DNA from: Streptococcus sp. HF-1907 | GTDB taxonomy: Bacteria > Bacillota > Bacilli > Lactobacillales > Streptococcaceae | Length of the DNA stretch: 64,000 bases | Assembly (NCBI RefSeq): GCF_015594605.1 | Contig: NZ_JADNQT010000001.1 | Coordinates: forward strand, 248,001 to 312,000 | Direction: 5' to 3' | Part shown: positions 19,592-28,809 of the stretch, piece after piece | Numbering within the stretch: position 1 is the first letter of the stretch | Layout: every line of letters begins with the position of its first letter | Notes under the pieces: model-generated | Seen by the model: the letters and a program-made list of their open reading frames with translations, nothing else | The model's database searches: none | Told to the model about the DNA's origin: nothing | Translations under genes and position numbers: made by a program

Positions 19592-20088
19592 TATTTTTCA
19601 ACTCCAAACATATCTAAATTCCAGACGGTTCTCTCCACTAAAATCGCTACAAATTTTTCCAAGTATTCTCGGTCAATAGCATCATAGTCCCCAACCAAAC
19701 GAGAATCTAAATCAAGGACACCAATCAGCCTGCCATTTTTGACCATGGGAACAACAATCTCACTCATGGCTGCTGAGTCACAAGCAATGTAGTTGGCATG
19801 TTTAGTGACATCCTCAACAATCAAAGTCTCACGTTTTTGCGCGGACTCACCGCAAACACCTTTTCCAAGAGTAATTCGCACACAGGATACGCCACCTTGA
19901 AAGGGACCTAAAATCAATTCTTGCCCATCGTACAAATAAAAACCCGTAAAGACTGAGTTGGGTAGAAGACTGTTAAGCATGGCTGAGGCGTTAGCCAAGT
20001 TTGCCAAAGCATTGGTCTCATCCGCAAACATGGCTTGCGCTTGCAGCAATAGTAGCTCATAATTCTCAATTTTTGTCGTCTTTTTCAT
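19591..20088 (-). CDS. msrC: Free methionine-(R)-sulfoxide reductase (GAF domain)
   Basis: A 165-residue single GAF-domain protein of the fRMsr type, which reduces free methionine-R-sulfoxide with thioredoxin. The three family cysteines are present ([22 protein letters not shown]), as is [18 protein letters not shown]. It is co-transcribed with dnaX, an arrangement I recall in other streptococci. An extended -10 (TGTTATAAT, hexamer at 20096-20101) ends 7 bases before the ATG with no Shine-Dalgarno sequence, so the message is probably leaderless. Confidence 0.88.
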   Translation of the reverse strand: MKKTTKIENYELLLLQAQAMFADETNALANLANASAMLNSLLPNSVFTGFYLYDGQELILGPFQGGVSCVRITLGKGVCGESAQKRETLIVEDVTKHANYIACDSAAMSEIVVPMVKNGRLIGVLDLDSRLVGDYDAIDREYLEKFVAILVERTVWNLDMFGVEK

Positions 20089-20104
20089 AGGATTTATTAT
20101 AACA
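20089..20104 (-). promoter_or_regulatory. msrC-dnaX promoter, near-leaderless
   Basis: TATAAT (20096-20101) with TGT before it and 7 bases to the ATG. Confidence 0.62.
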
Positions 20105-20125
20105 TAATTTCTACTAAAACTTAAA

Positions 20126-20152
20126 AAGCCGAGCGATTTTGCTCAGCTTTTA
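20126..20152 (-). terminator. Second hairpin after leuD
   Basis: AAGC.GAGC and GCTC.GCTT arms around ATTTT with a T run on the minus strand. It lies beyond the leuD terminator and may act as a backup. The 75 bases between the two hairpins show no gene. Confidence 0.5.
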
Positions 20153-20227
20153 TGAAAGGTAATCTGAATTGCTTTTTCGCCTCTCTTCCCTCAGTCATTT
20201 CGATAACTTTTAATCATGTTAGATATA

Positions 20228-20253
20228 GAAAAACTGGAGCAAACACTCCAGTT
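20228..20253 (-). terminator. leuD terminator
   Basis: AACTGGAG and CTCCAGTT pair perfectly around a 6-base loop, followed by TTTTTC on the minus strand. Confidence 0.85.
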
Positions 20254-20259
20254 CCCTAT

Positions 20260-20850
20260 TTATTGCCAATAAGATGGACGTTGTTTTTCGTAGGCTGTGA
20301 TGAGGTCTTCATACTGAAGTGTGATGCCAATATCATCAAGCCCTTCAACCAATTTACGTTTCCATTCGTGGTCAATTTCAAATGGAAAATCGCCAACAGA
20401 AGTTTTGATGACTTGGTTTGGAAGATCGATAGTGATGTCTTCACCAGCTGGCAGCGCAGCCAATTGCTCACGTACTTCAAGGGGTTGAACGATAGGCAGC
20501 ATGCCGTTTTTTAATTCATTATTGTAGTGAATATCTGAGAATGAACCAGCGATAACACAGCGGAAACCGTAGTCTTCCAGTGCCCAAGCTGCATGTTCGC
20601 GCGAAGACCCTGAACCAAAGTTATCCCCTGTCACCAAGATAGTTGCATCACGGTATTCAGGCTTATTGAAAATGAAATCTGGATTTTCATCGTAATTATC
20701 ATTAAGGTAGCGCCATTCAAACATCAAGTTTTTCCCGAAACCTTTTTTATCAACGGCTTTGAGGAATTGTTTTGGAATCAGCTGGTCCGTATCAATATTG
20801 TCATTCATGAGTGGGACAGATTTCCCAGTGTAAACTGTAAATTTTTCCAT
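20260..20850 (-). CDS. leuD: 3-isopropylmalate dehydratase small subunit
   Basis: A 196-residue subunit that pairs with LeuC to isomerise 2-isopropylmalate to 3-isopropylmalate in leucine synthesis. Family marks are [15 protein letters not shown] near residue 20, [17 protein letters not shown], and [21 protein letters not shown]. It is the last gene of the leu operon, 11 bases after leuC. Confidence 0.96.
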   Translation of the reverse strand: MEKFTVYTGKSVPLMNDNIDTDQLIPKQFLKAVDKKGFGKNLMFEWRYLNDNYDENPDFIFNKPEYRDATILVTGDNFGSGSSREHAAWALEDYGFRCVIAGSFSDIHYNNELKNGMLPIVQPLEVREQLAALPAGEDITIDLPNQVIKTSVGDFPFEIDHEWKRKLVEGLDDIGITLQYEDLITAYEKQRPSYWQ

Positions 20851-20861
20851 GATTTCTCCTC

Positions 20862-22250
20862 TTAGTTGACTTCTGGCATTTGGCGAACATCCACGAATTT
20901 ACCAGCAATAGCTGCTGCCGCAGCCATAGCAGGGCTGCAAAGGTGGGTACGAGCTCCATATCCTTGACGACCTTCAAAGTTACGATTACTTGTTGATGCA
21001 CAGTGAACACCTTCTGGAACGTGGTCTGGGTTCATTCCAAGACACATTGAACAGCCTGGGTCGCGCCATTCAAATCCAGCGTCCATAAAGATTTTATCAA
21101 GTCCAAGACGCTCTGCTTCTTTCTTAACCGGACGTGAACCTGGTACAACAATGGCTGTGAGGGTAGGTGCAATATGTTTGTCCTTGACAAATTTAGCAGC
21201 AAGTTCAAGGTCAGAGAGACGAGCATTGGTACAAGAACCGATGAAGACATAACCTAGGTCAATATCTTCAGCCTTATCACCAGGTTTGACATCCATGTAT
21301 TTGTAGGCACGTTCACCGTTAATGTCCTTGATTTCTGGGAAAGGCTGGTCAAATTCGACACCCATCTCAGGGTTAGTTCCCCAAGTAACCATTGGAGCAA
21401 GTTCTGAAACATCGATGGTAATGACTTTGTCATAGACAGTGTCCGGATCTGACACAAGTGTTTTCCAATCAGCTACAGCATCTTCAAAATCTTGTCCTTT
21501 GGGTGCACATGGACGTCCTTTTACATAATCATAAGTTTTTTGGTCAGGATTCATAAGTCCCATCTTAGCACCGAATTCAATAGACATGTTGCAGATGGTC
21601 ATGCGCTCATCCATTGAAAGAGCATCCACAGCTTCACCGGTGTATTCTACAGAGTAACCAACACCAGCGTCAACACCATAACGTGAAATAAGGGCAAGGA
21701 TGTAATCTTTAGAGTAGACACCTTTTTGTGGTTTTCCAACAAATTCAACCTTCATACGTTTTGGTTTCACTTGCCAGAGACATTGAGTCGCAAAGACATG
21801 CTCAACTTCTGAGGTCCCGATACCAAAGGCAATGGCACCAAAGGCACCATGTGTTGCTGTATGGCTATCACCACAAACAACAAATTTACCAGGTTGACTG
21901 CGACCTGTTTCAGGACCGACCATGTGAACAATACCTTGGCGCTCAGTACCATGTGTCGCAGCATCAATTCCAAATTCCTCAACGTTGCGTGCAAGGGTAT
22001 CAATTTGATTTTTTGAAATCAAATCGCGAATGTTAAAAATATCTACAGTCGGTACGTTGTGATCAGTTGTTCCAAATGTCAAATCAGGACGACGCACTTT
22101 ACGACCTGCATCGCGAAGTCCTTGGAAAGCCTGCGGACTTGTTACCTCGTGAATGTAATGTTGGTCAACGTACATAAGCTGTGGCTCACCTTCATTACCA
22201 GTCACCACATGACGTTCCCAAAGCTTATCAAAAATTGATTTTCCGCTCAT
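20862..22250 (-). CDS. leuC: 3-isopropylmalate dehydratase large subunit
   Basis: A 462-residue aconitase-family protein. The three [4Fe-4S] cysteine ligands are in [14 protein letters not shown] and [13 protein letters not shown], and the substrate-site [15 protein letters not shown] block is intact. GGAGAAATAAT precedes the ATG. It works as a complex with LeuD. A 66-base gap separates it from the DUF1294 gene, without an obvious terminator. Confidence 0.96.
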   Translation of the reverse strand: MSGKSIFDKLWERHVVTGNEGEPQLMYVDQHYIHEVTSPQAFQGLRDAGRKVRRPDLTFGTTDHNVPTVDIFNIRDLISKNQIDTLARNVEEFGIDAATHGTERQGIVHMVGPETGRSQPGKFVVCGDSHTATHGAFGAIAFGIGTSEVEHVFATQCLWQVKPKRMKVEFVGKPQKGVYSKDYILALISRYGVDAGVGYSVEYTGEAVDALSMDERMTICNMSIEFGAKMGLMNPDQKTYDYVKGRPCAPKGQDFEDAVADWKTLVSDPDTVYDKVITIDVSELAPMVTWGTNPEMGVEFDQPFPEIKDINGERAYKYMDVKPGDKAEDIDLGYVFIGSCTNARLSDLELAAKFVKDKHIAPTLTAIVVPGSRPVKKEAERLGLDKIFMDAGFEWRDPGCSMCLGMNPDHVPEGVHCASTSNRNFEGRQGYGARTHLCSPAMAAAAAIAGKFVDVRQMPEVN

Positions 22251-22316
22251 ATTATTTCTCCATTTATTTTGTGTGGGAAAATATCCCTTCGTTTATTATT
22301 ATCGTTTTCTGATTGA

Positions 22317-22580
22317 CTAGATAAGGTAAATAACTATCACTAAAATTGCCAAACCTACGAGCCAAGTCACCTGAAAATACCATTTTCGAGTCTTATGATG
22401 AAAATAATTCCCTCCCAGAATGGCTCCAAGTCCACCTAGACAAATTGCCTCCAGTAATAGAGTCCTTTCAGAAATTCTCCACGCTTTTTGGACAGCTCGT
22501 CTCTTGTCAATCCCATACGTAATAAAGACAATGATGTTCCAAATTAACAGAATGAGAACGATTAAACTGTCTTGCCTCAT
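22317..22580 (-). CDS. DUF1294 small membrane protein in the leu operon
   Basis: An 87-residue protein of the DUF1294 family with two to three hydrophobic segments (LIVLILLIWNIIVFITYGI, VTWLVGLAILVIVIYLI) around a conserved middle (DKRRAVQKAWRISERTLL, GGLGAILGGNYFHHKTRKWYF). Its role is unknown. The ATG overlaps the leuB stop by 4 bases, so it is translated with leuB. It sits between leuB and leuC, but nothing shows a role in leucine synthesis. Confidence 0.85.
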   Translation of the reverse strand: MRQDSLIVLILLIWNIIVFITYGIDKRRAVQKAWRISERTLLLEAICLGGLGAILGGNYFHHKTRKWYFQVTWLVGLAILVIVIYLI

Positions 22581-23614
22581 AGATTGCTGATAATCGCTGC
22601 AGTCATGTCTGCTGTTGATGTTTGACCACCGATATCTCGTGTTAGAATACCTTGGTTGAGGGTCTTATCGACAGCATTTTCAATCATTTCAGCGCCAGCA
22701 ATTTCTCCAAAGCTTTCGCGAAGCATCATAGCAACTGATAAGATCATACTGATTGGGTTGGCAATACCTTGGCCTGCAATATCAGGTGCTGAACCGTGGA
22801 TTGGCTCATAGAGGCTTGGACCACCTTCAGAATGGCTTGCAGAAGGCATAACGCCAAGCGTTCCAGGAAGAACTGAAGATTCGTCTGACAGGATATCACC
22901 GAAAAGATTTTCAGTCACAACCACATCAAAGCGAGCTGGATTAGTAATCATTATCATAGCTGCACTGTCCACCAATTGGTGCTCAAGCGTGACATCTGGA
23001 TACTCAGTAGCCACTTCTTCAGCCACGTTACGCCATAATTTTGAAGTCGCCAAAACATTTTGTTTATCAATGCTAGTTACCTTCTTACCTCGCATCTGAG
23101 CCAATTTAAAGGCTTTATGCATAATGCGACGAATTTCATCGGCTGAATAATCGTTGATATCACGCGCTTTTTCGTCCTCAAGAATGTGTTCACCAAAGTA
23201 AATACCGCCAGTCAACTCACGCACAACAACAAAGTCAACACCCTCAATACGCTCTGGTTTCAGAGGTGACAAATGCTTCAATGCATCAAAGATTTTCACT
23301 GGACGAATATTGGCAAAAAGGTTCAATTCCTTACGGATGGCAAGTAAACCTTGTTCTGGTCTAACAGGCGCATTATCGTATTTAGGGCTACCAATAGCGG
23401 CAAGTAGAATAGCATCCGCTGTTTTTGCAGCTTCCAGGGTATCCTCAGGAAGTGGGTGCCCTGCTACATCAATACCAGCACCTCCAAATGGTTTGGCTAC
23501 GGTTGTGTAATCAAAGTTATTTTTTTTAGCAACAGCTTCTAAGACTTCAAGTCCCGCTGCCATAATTTCTGGTCCGATTCCGTCCCCTGCAAGGGTTACA
23601 ATTGTTTTTGTCAT
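22577..23614 (-). CDS. leuB: 3-isopropylmalate dehydrogenase
   Basis: A 345-residue NAD-dependent dehydrogenase that oxidises and decarboxylates 3-isopropylmalate. Visible marks are GDGIGPEIM near the start, VVRELTGGIYFGE, the catalytic Lys in TSIDKQNVL, and NLFGDILSDESSVLPGTLGVMPSAS with metal-binding Asp residues, then EPIHGSAPDIAGQGIANP for the cofactor. It starts 9 bases after leuA, with AGAGGCACTT before the ATG. Confidence 0.97.
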   Translation of the reverse strand: MTKTIVTLAGDGIGPEIMAAGLEVLEAVAKKNNFDYTTVAKPFGGAGIDVAGHPLPEDTLEAAKTADAILLAAIGSPKYDNAPVRPEQGLLAIRKELNLFANIRPVKIFDALKHLSPLKPERIEGVDFVVVRELTGGIYFGEHILEDEKARDINDYSADEIRRIMHKAFKLAQMRGKKVTSIDKQNVLATSKLWRNVAEEVATEYPDVTLEHQLVDSAAMIMITNPARFDVVVTENLFGDILSDESSVLPGTLGVMPSASHSEGGPSLYEPIHGSAPDIAGQGIANPISMILSVAMMLRESFGEIAGAEMIENAVDKTLNQGILTRDIGGQTSTADMTAAIISNL

Positions 23615-23623
23615 AAGTGCCTC

Positions 23624-25186
23624 TTAGTAATCTTTTTCAGAAATACGGTGTCCGATTTCACCTGCATTTTCTTTTTGCGCAAGCGCATTTGCATTAACGT
23701 ATGCAATAGCACCAGCTTTTAACACGTCAAAGTCAATCCCTGAAGCATTGAAAATTGTACCAGTGTCAACATTTTCAATAGAAACTGACACGCGTGCCTG
23801 AGCATCAATACCATCAGTTACGGCATCAATCGTATAGCTCAATAACTTAACGGTTTGATTGAAGAATTTATCAACTGCATTGTAAATGGCTTCTACTGAG
23901 CCCTTCCCGTTAGCAAGGATAGCAATTTCTTCATCGTCTTTATTGATCATAAACACTTCTGCCGTGATTGTATCGTCACTGTTTGATGACAAATGTAAAT
24001 TCTCAAAGTGGAAACCTTCAGGATTGGCAATATCTGTACCTGATACAAGCGCAATAATGTCGGCATCTGTAATGTCGTGTTTCTTATCAGCTAGACGTTT
24101 GAATTTAGCAAATAGTGATACAATTTCTGACTCTTCAAAGTTAAGTTCAAGTTCTTTGAGTTTTTCAACAAAAGCGTGACGTCCGGAAAGTTTTCCAAGT
24201 GGCAGTGATGATTTCTTAACCCCAACGAGTTCAGGAGTAATAATTTCATAAGTCAATGGATTTTTTAGGACACCGTCTTGGTGAATACCAGATTCATGTG
24301 AGAAGGCATTGCCACCAACCACTGCTTTGTTCTTAGGAATAGCAATTCCAGAGAAACGTGATACCATTTCCGCAGTGTTGACAGTTTCATTGAGGACGAT
24401 TGGGCTTTCAACTTGATAGTAGTCTTCGCGAATGTTAAGGGCAACTGCAACTTCTTCTAGGGCAGCATTCCCTGCACGTTCACCGATACCATTGATTGTA
24501 CCTTCGACACGACCTGCACCGTTTTTAATGGCAGCCAAAGTGTTAGCTACTGCCATTCCGAGGTCATCGTGACAGTGAGGACTAAAGATAATTTCGCGGT
24601 CTGACTTGACATTAGCAATCAGATATTTAAAGATGTGTCCAAACTCTTCAGGGGTTGTGAAACCAACTGTATCTGGGATATTGATGTAAGTTGCACCTGC
24701 ATCTACAGCCGTTTGGACAACTTCTAGAAGGTAGTCAAGTTCAGTACGTGTTGCATCCTCTGGTGAAAATTCAACAACATCAAAACGTTCGCTCGCGTAA
24801 GAAACGTGTTCTTTAACAATCTCTAGAATTTCTTCTTTTGATTTTTTCAATTTGTACTCGCGATGGATAGGACTAGTCGCAATGAAAACATGACATTGTG
24901 GGAATTTAGCATCCTTGATAGCTTCATAACAAGCATCAATATCAGATTTTACTGAACGTGCCAAACCTGAAACCGCAGTTGTTGTCATTGCTGCAGCAAT
25001 TTGTTTAACAGCTTCAAACGAATCCGGACTAGCTGCTGGGAAGCCCGCTTCAATTGATGAAATCCCCCATTTTTCCAATTGTTTAGCAATCGCTACTTTT
25101 TCTTTAATGGAGAAATTTACTCCTGGAGTTTGTTCCCCATCACGAAGGGAAGTATCAAGAAATTCAACTTTACGCATATTGTTCAC
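23624..25186 (-). CDS. leuA: 2-isopropylmalate synthase
   Basis: A 520-residue enzyme that condenses acetyl-CoA with 2-oxoisovalerate, the first step of leucine synthesis. The N-terminal TIM barrel has [17 protein letters not shown] and the metal site [16 protein letters not shown]; the C-terminal LeuA regulatory dimer domain (from about residue 390) gives leucine feedback control. It is the first structural gene of the operon and is preceded by a Leu leader peptide, attenuator and CodY boxes. Confidence 0.96.
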   Translation of the reverse strand: MNNMRKVEFLDTSLRDGEQTPGVNFSIKEKVAIAKQLEKWGISSIEAGFPAASPDSFEAVKQIAAAMTTTAVSGLARSVKSDIDACYEAIKDAKFPQCHVFIATSPIHREYKLKKSKEEILEIVKEHVSYASERFDVVEFSPEDATRTELDYLLEVVQTAVDAGATYINIPDTVGFTTPEEFGHIFKYLIANVKSDREIIFSPHCHDDLGMAVANTLAAIKNGAGRVEGTINGIGERAGNAALEEVAVALNIREDYYQVESPIVLNETVNTAEMVSRFSGIAIPKNKAVVGGNAFSHESGIHQDGVLKNPLTYEIITPELVGVKKSSLPLGKLSGRHAFVEKLKELELNFEESEIVSLFAKFKRLADKKHDITDADIIALVSGTDIANPEGFHFENLHLSSNSDDTITAEVFMINKDDEEIAILANGKGSVEAIYNAVDKFFNQTVKLLSYTIDAVTDGIDAQARVSVSIENVDTGTIFNASGIDFDVLKAGAIAYVNANALAQKENAGEIGHRISEKDY

Positions 25187-25194
25187 CTTTCAAA

Positions 25195-25290
25195 TTTTAG
25201 AACATCAAAAGAAAAGACACCTCACACCAAGCGAGATGTCTTTCTCCCGCTTGGTAAGCCAAACAGGACTAATGCTTTTGCACTAGCCCG
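25195..25290 (-). promoter_or_regulatory. Transcription attenuator of the leu operon
   Basis: Three overlapping RNA structures are visible on the minus strand. GGGCTAGTGC pairs with GCATTAGTCC (AAAA loop) starting at the leader stop codon. CCAAGCGGGAGA can pair with TCTCGCTTGG as an antiterminator. AAAGACATCTC pairs with GAGGTGTCTTT, followed by TCTTTT, as the terminator. The antiterminator and terminator share TCTC, so they exclude each other. Confidence 0.75.
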
Positions 25291-25327
25291 AACACCTCAA
25301 CAACAAAGTTTCATTGCGTGTCATCAT
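25283..25327 (-). CDS. leu operon leader peptide (14 residues, three consecutive Leu)
   Basis: AAAAGGAGAAAGTCAA is followed by an ATG at 25325-25327 that encodes MMTRNETLLLRCSG and a TAG stop at 25283-25285. Three TTG leucine codons in a row just before the first attenuator hairpin are the mark of a leader peptide that senses charged tRNA-Leu: stalling at these codons should free the antiterminator and let leuA-D be transcribed. A leucine leader in the ilv-leu operon of Lactococcus lactis is known; I infer the same principle here. Confidence 0.8.
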   Translation of the reverse strand: MMTRNETLLLRCSG

Positions 25328-25362
25328 TTGACTTTCTCCTTTTTCGATATTACTTGTTATAT

Positions 25363-25428
25363 ATGATATAATTTTCTGACTATTTTGTCAATGATAAAGG
25401 TGATAAAATATCAAATTTTCTGAAAAAT
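25363..25428 (-). promoter_or_regulatory. leu promoter with two CodY boxes
   Basis: TTGACA (25386-25391), 17 bases, TATCAT (25363-25368). A CodY box lies between the promoter elements (25370-25384, AATTTTCTGACTATT, 13 of 15 matches to AATTTTCWGAAAATT) and a second one just upstream (25414-25428, AATTTTCTGAAAAAT, 14 of 15). CodY with branched-chain amino acids would repress the operon. Confidence 0.82.
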
Positions 25429-25473
25429 AAAGATATGCATTTTTCACAGGTGAAATGAGTCAATAAATTTAAC

Positions 25474-25501
25474 AAAAAAGCTAAGGAAAATTCCCTAGCT
25501 T
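25474..25501 (-). terminator. udk terminator
   Basis: AAGCTA.GGAA and TTCC.TAGCTT arms followed by six T residues on the minus strand. Confidence 0.85.
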
Positions 25502-25512
25502 ACCATCAAATA

Positions 25513-26145
25513 TTAATCATGAGCATCGCTCAAAATACTTGCGACCTTGGTATTGATTAAATCAATAGCAACAACATTGCTGACCCCTTCAGGAATGACA
25601 ATATCGGCATAACGTTTTGTTGGCTCGATAAATTGGTGGTACATTGGCTTAACCACCTCAGTGTATTGCTCGATAATACTATCCAAGCTACGTCCGCGTT
25701 CTTCCATATCGCGCTTGATACGACGAATAATACGAATATCATCATCAGTGTCCACAAAGAGCTTGATATCCATTAAATCGCGCAAGCGTTTATCTTCTAA
25801 GACAAGAATTCCTTCAACGATAATGACATCTTGCGGTTCCATGCGAATGGTTTGGTCACTACGTGTATGCTGAGTATAGTCATAGACTGGAATATCGACT
25901 GGACGCCCTTCAATCAATTCATTCAATTGCTCAATCATTAAATCAGTGTCAAAAGCAAGCGGATGGTCATAGTTAGTCTTGACGCGCTCTTCAAAGGTCA
26001 AATGACTTTGGTCCTTGTAGTAAGAATCGTGCTCAATCATAGCAATATTTTCATCAGGAAAGTTTGATAAAATTGCACGCGATACGCTGGTCTTACCGCC
26101 ACCAGAACCGCCTGTAACACCAATTATAATAGGTTTTTTACGCAT
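25513..26145 (-). CDS. udk: Uridine kinase
   Basis: A 210-residue P-loop kinase that phosphorylates uridine and cytidine in pyrimidine salvage. The Walker A motif [14 protein letters not shown] is at residues 9-22; further marks are [30 protein letters not shown] and [20 protein letters not shown] precedes the ATG at the right distance. It is divergent from the DEAD-box helicase gene and has its own terminator. Confidence 0.96.
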   Translation of the reverse strand: MRKKPIIIGVTGGSGGGKTSVSRAILSNFPDENIAMIEHDSYYKDQSHLTFEERVKTNYDHPLAFDTDLMIEQLNELIEGRPVDIPVYDYTQHTRSDQTIRMEPQDVIIVEGILVLEDKRLRDLMDIKLFVDTDDDIRIIRRIKRDMEERGRSLDSIIEQYTEVVKPMYHQFIEPTKRYADIVIPEGVSNVVAIDLINTKVASILSDAHD

Positions 26146-26218
26146 TTATAACTCCATTCTCAAATTATCCTTTATCTATTTTACTACAATATCATTTTTT
26201 TTAAAGAGGAAAGGACGA

Positions 26219-26254
26219 TTGAAAACGTTCTAATTCAAAAAATCATGGTATAAT
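26219..26254 (+). promoter_or_regulatory. Promoter of the DEAD-box gene with cre-like site
   Basis: TATAAT at 26249-26254 with TGG before it is an extended -10. The 15-mer at 26219-26233 (TTGAAAACGTTCTAA) matches the CcpA consensus at all but one defined position and covers the -35 area. CcpA control is only a suggestion. Confidence 0.5.
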
Positions 26255-26289
26255 AGCTAGAAGAACATTTCAACTAGAAAAGGAAACTT

Positions 26290-27372
26290 ATGATTACAAC
26301 ATTTCCAACTATTTGGCAGGAAAAATTGGCGGAGCGACACTTCACTGAACTGACTGCCATCCAAGAAAAACTCTTTCAGCCTATTAGCGACGGCGATAAT
26401 GTCCTAGGCATTAGCCCAACAGGCACAGGAAAAACCTTGGCATACCTATTGCCGATTCTCTTAAAATTAAAACCTAAAAAGTCACAACAACTCTTGATTT
26501 TATCACCCAATTCTGAATTGGCTGGGCAGATTTTTGAGGTTACAAAGGAATGGGCAGAGCCTTTAAACTTAACAGCACAACTCTTTTTATCTGGCTCAAG
26601 TCAGAAACGCCAAATTGAACGCCTCAAAAAAGGACCAGAAATCCTGATTGGAACTGCTGGACGCGTCTTTGAACTAGTCAAACTCAAAAAGATCAAAATG
26701 ATGAATGTGGGTACCATTGTTCTTGATGAATTCGATGAATTGCTCAGCGATTCTCAATACCATTTTGTTGACAATATCATCCACCGTGTGCCACGTGACC
26801 ACCAAATGATTTACATCAGCGCAACTGATAAAGTTGATAATAAAGTTCTAGCTGAAAACACTATTACCTTTGATCTTTCTAATCAGAAACTTGATAGCAT
26901 CTCCCACTACTATATTTTGGTTAACAAACGTGAACGCACTGAATTACTTCGTAAAATGGCAAATATCCCTGATTTTCGTGGCTTAGTTTTCTTTAACAGT
27001 CTTTCTGATTTAGGGGCAACGGAGGAGCGTCTGCAATTTAATAACGCTTCGGCTGTGTCGCTAGCCAGTGATATCAATGTTAAATTCCGCAAGGTTATTT
27101 TAGAAAAATTTAAAAATCATGACATCTCGCTTTTACTAGGAACTGACCTTGTTGCGCGTGGCATTGATATTGATAATCTAGAGTACGTGATTAACTTTGA
27201 TGTTGCTCGCGATAAGGAGATTTACACGCACCGTGCTGGACGCACTGGACGTATGGGGAAACCAGGGACCGTCATCACATTAGTTACTCACAAAGAAGAG
27301 CTTAAGCAATTAAAAAAATACGCTTCTGTTTCTGAGTTATATTTGAAAAATCAAACCCTACATCACAAATAG
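26290..27372 (+). CDS. DEAD-box family RNA helicase, compact, DEFD variant
   Basis: A 360-residue helicase core without long C-terminal tails. Motif I is SPTGTGKT, Ia is PNSELAGQ, motif II reads DEFD instead of DEAD, motif III is SAT, motif V is GTDLVARGID and motif VI HRAGRTGRMG. It probably unwinds RNA in ribosome assembly or mRNA turnover; the specific role is not shown. AAAAGGAAACTT precedes the ATG, after a 30-base leader. Single gene with a strong terminator. Confidence 0.88.
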   Translation: MITTFPTIWQEKLAERHFTELTAIQEKLFQPISDGDNVLGISPTGTGKTLAYLLPILLKLKPKKSQQLLILSPNSELAGQIFEVTKEWAEPLNLTAQLFLSGSSQKRQIERLKKGPEILIGTAGRVFELVKLKKIKMMNVGTIVLDEFDELLSDSQYHFVDNIIHRVPRDHQMIYISATDKVDNKVLAENTITFDLSNQKLDSISHYYILVNKRERTELLRKMANIPDFRGLVFFNSLSDLGATEERLQFNNASAVSLASDINVKFRKVILEKFKNHDISLLLGTDLVARGIDIDNLEYVINFDVARDKEIYTHRAGRTGRMGKPGTVITLVTHKEELKQLKKYASVSELYLKNQTLHHK

Positions 27373-27380
27373 TCATATTA

Positions 27381-27412
27381 AAAGAAGTCCAGAACAACTG
27401 AACTTCTTTTTT
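27381..27412. terminator. Terminator between the helicase and deacetylase genes
   Basis: AAAGAAGT and ACTTCTTT pair, with an inner CAG/CTG pair, and T runs lie on both sides, so it can serve both convergent genes. Confidence 0.8.
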
Positions 27413-27418
27413 ACACCT

Positions 27419-28669
27419 CTAATTCTGATTCAATTCATCAATAGTGACAAAATGATAGCCTTGCGACACCAGATAATCCAACACCGTCGGCAGCGCATTG
27501 ACAGTTGTCTGGTGAATATCATGCATCAAAATGATCCCTCCTGCATTGGCTTGAGACTGAACTTTAGCTAATATCGCTTGTGTATTCTTACTTTGCCAAT
27601 CCAGGGTATCAACTGTCCAAAGTACCTCAGGCATTCCCGTCACTGCTCTTACTGTATCATTTGTTGCTCCATAGGGAGGTCTCAAGGTATGCGGTGGCTG
27701 TCCAATGATAGAGGCGATAGTATCATTTGTAGTATTAACCTGCCAAGCAATTTGGTCTGATGTTAATTTAGAGAGGTTTGGGTGATCCCAACTGTGGTTT
27801 CCAATCTCATGCCCCTCACTAACCATACGCTTGATTAAGTCCTCATTTCCAGCAACTTTTGACCCTAACATGTAAAATGTCGCCTTAGCCTTATACCTTT
27901 TGAGAATGTCCAATACCTGTGGAGTCGTCTCAGCGCTAGGTCCATCATCAAAAGTCAAGGCAATAGCTGGACCTTGGTTTCGTTTATCAACAACTGCCTT
28001 TAAATCATCTCCTTGGAGATATGAATCGTTGACCACATCAGAAAGATTTTCCAATGGTACACTGACCTTATCAACAATCAGGTGCTCATCTTTCACATCA
28101 AAGCCATCAGACGAATAACCATTTTGAGAAATCTCTGCCTGAGCATCGTGACCAGTATAATTTGCTCCTGAAGAGATTTTAGACATTTCCTCAGATAAGC
28201 GTTCTGTGCGCCCGTTCAATAAATTCTCTAAGGTGAATGCTGTCAAATCTTCATTGACATGCTGTTTGCGAATGACTTTTGAGCTGACCTTTCGATAAGT
28301 GAATCTTTCCTTTTGGTAAACCGTACGATGGATAGTCATTAGACTTACATTTTTAATATTAGTCTTATTTATCTCTGGTCTCAGCACTGCAAATTGATTA
28401 GCCTTTAGCGCCCTCTTACTTAAAACAGCCTGATTCCAAGCTATCAAATCACGGTAAATCGATGTTCCATAGCCTTCTGGCGCTAGAATAACAGTATGAC
28501 CGTTCTGCTCAACTTGTTTTATTGCGATTGATTTATTTGCTAAAGTTTTCTCTTGCTTTATAATTTTACGATAAGACTGGTGATAATGCCTACCCGACTT
28601 TAAATAACTAACTCCTAGCAAAGTCAAAATCCCCAAAATTGCTACCAATCCTAGCAGTAATTTTCTCAT
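27419..28669 (-). CDS. Membrane-anchored polysaccharide deacetylase (PgdA-like)
   Basis: A 416-residue protein with an N-terminal membrane anchor (residues 4-24), a poorly conserved middle, and a C-terminal NodB domain from about 215. The CE4 motifs are complete: LTFDDGP (catalytic Asp and metal Asp), GNHSWDHPN (metal His pair), RPPYG, DTLDW and LMHDIH. Enzymes with this layout remove acetyl groups from cell-wall GlcNAc and give lysozyme resistance; that is the likely role, although other glycans are possible. Confidence 0.86.
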   Translation of the reverse strand: MRKLLLGLVAILGILTLLGVSYLKSGRHYHQSYRKIIKQEKTLANKSIAIKQVEQNGHTVILAPEGYGTSIYRDLIAWNQAVLSKRALKANQFAVLRPEINKTNIKNVSLMTIHRTVYQKERFTYRKVSSKVIRKQHVNEDLTAFTLENLLNGRTERLSEEMSKISSGANYTGHDAQAEISQNGYSSDGFDVKDEHLIVDKVSVPLENLSDVVNDSYLQGDDLKAVVDKRNQGPAIALTFDDGPSAETTPQVLDILKRYKAKATFYMLGSKVAGNEDLIKRMVSEGHEIGNHSWDHPNLSKLTSDQIAWQVNTTNDTIASIIGQPPHTLRPPYGATNDTVRAVTGMPEVLWTVDTLDWQSKNTQAILAKVQSQANAGGIILMHDIHQTTVNALPTVLDYLVSQGYHFVTIDELNQN

Positions 28670-28770
28670 ATACCTCTATCCTAATCTTTTACATTATTGC
28701 TTTTAATTATAGCATAAAGTAGAGTTTGTAAAAGTAATAATTCTGTCATAAAGATTGCATTTTGTCTAAA

Positions 28771-28799
28771 GAAAAAGCCAGGAACGAGTCCTAGCTTTA
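28771..28799 (-). terminator. gapN terminator
   Basis: AAAGCTAGGA and TCCTGGCTTT pair around CTCGT with one G-U, followed by TTC and more T on the minus strand. Confidence 0.8.
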
Positions 28800-28809
28800 A
28801 CAGTATTTA

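Noticed and set aside
25721-25745. A second TACGAATA (cin-box-like) match inside udk.
   Set aside because: It points the wrong way for udk, has no gene or ribosome site behind it and lies in coding sequence.
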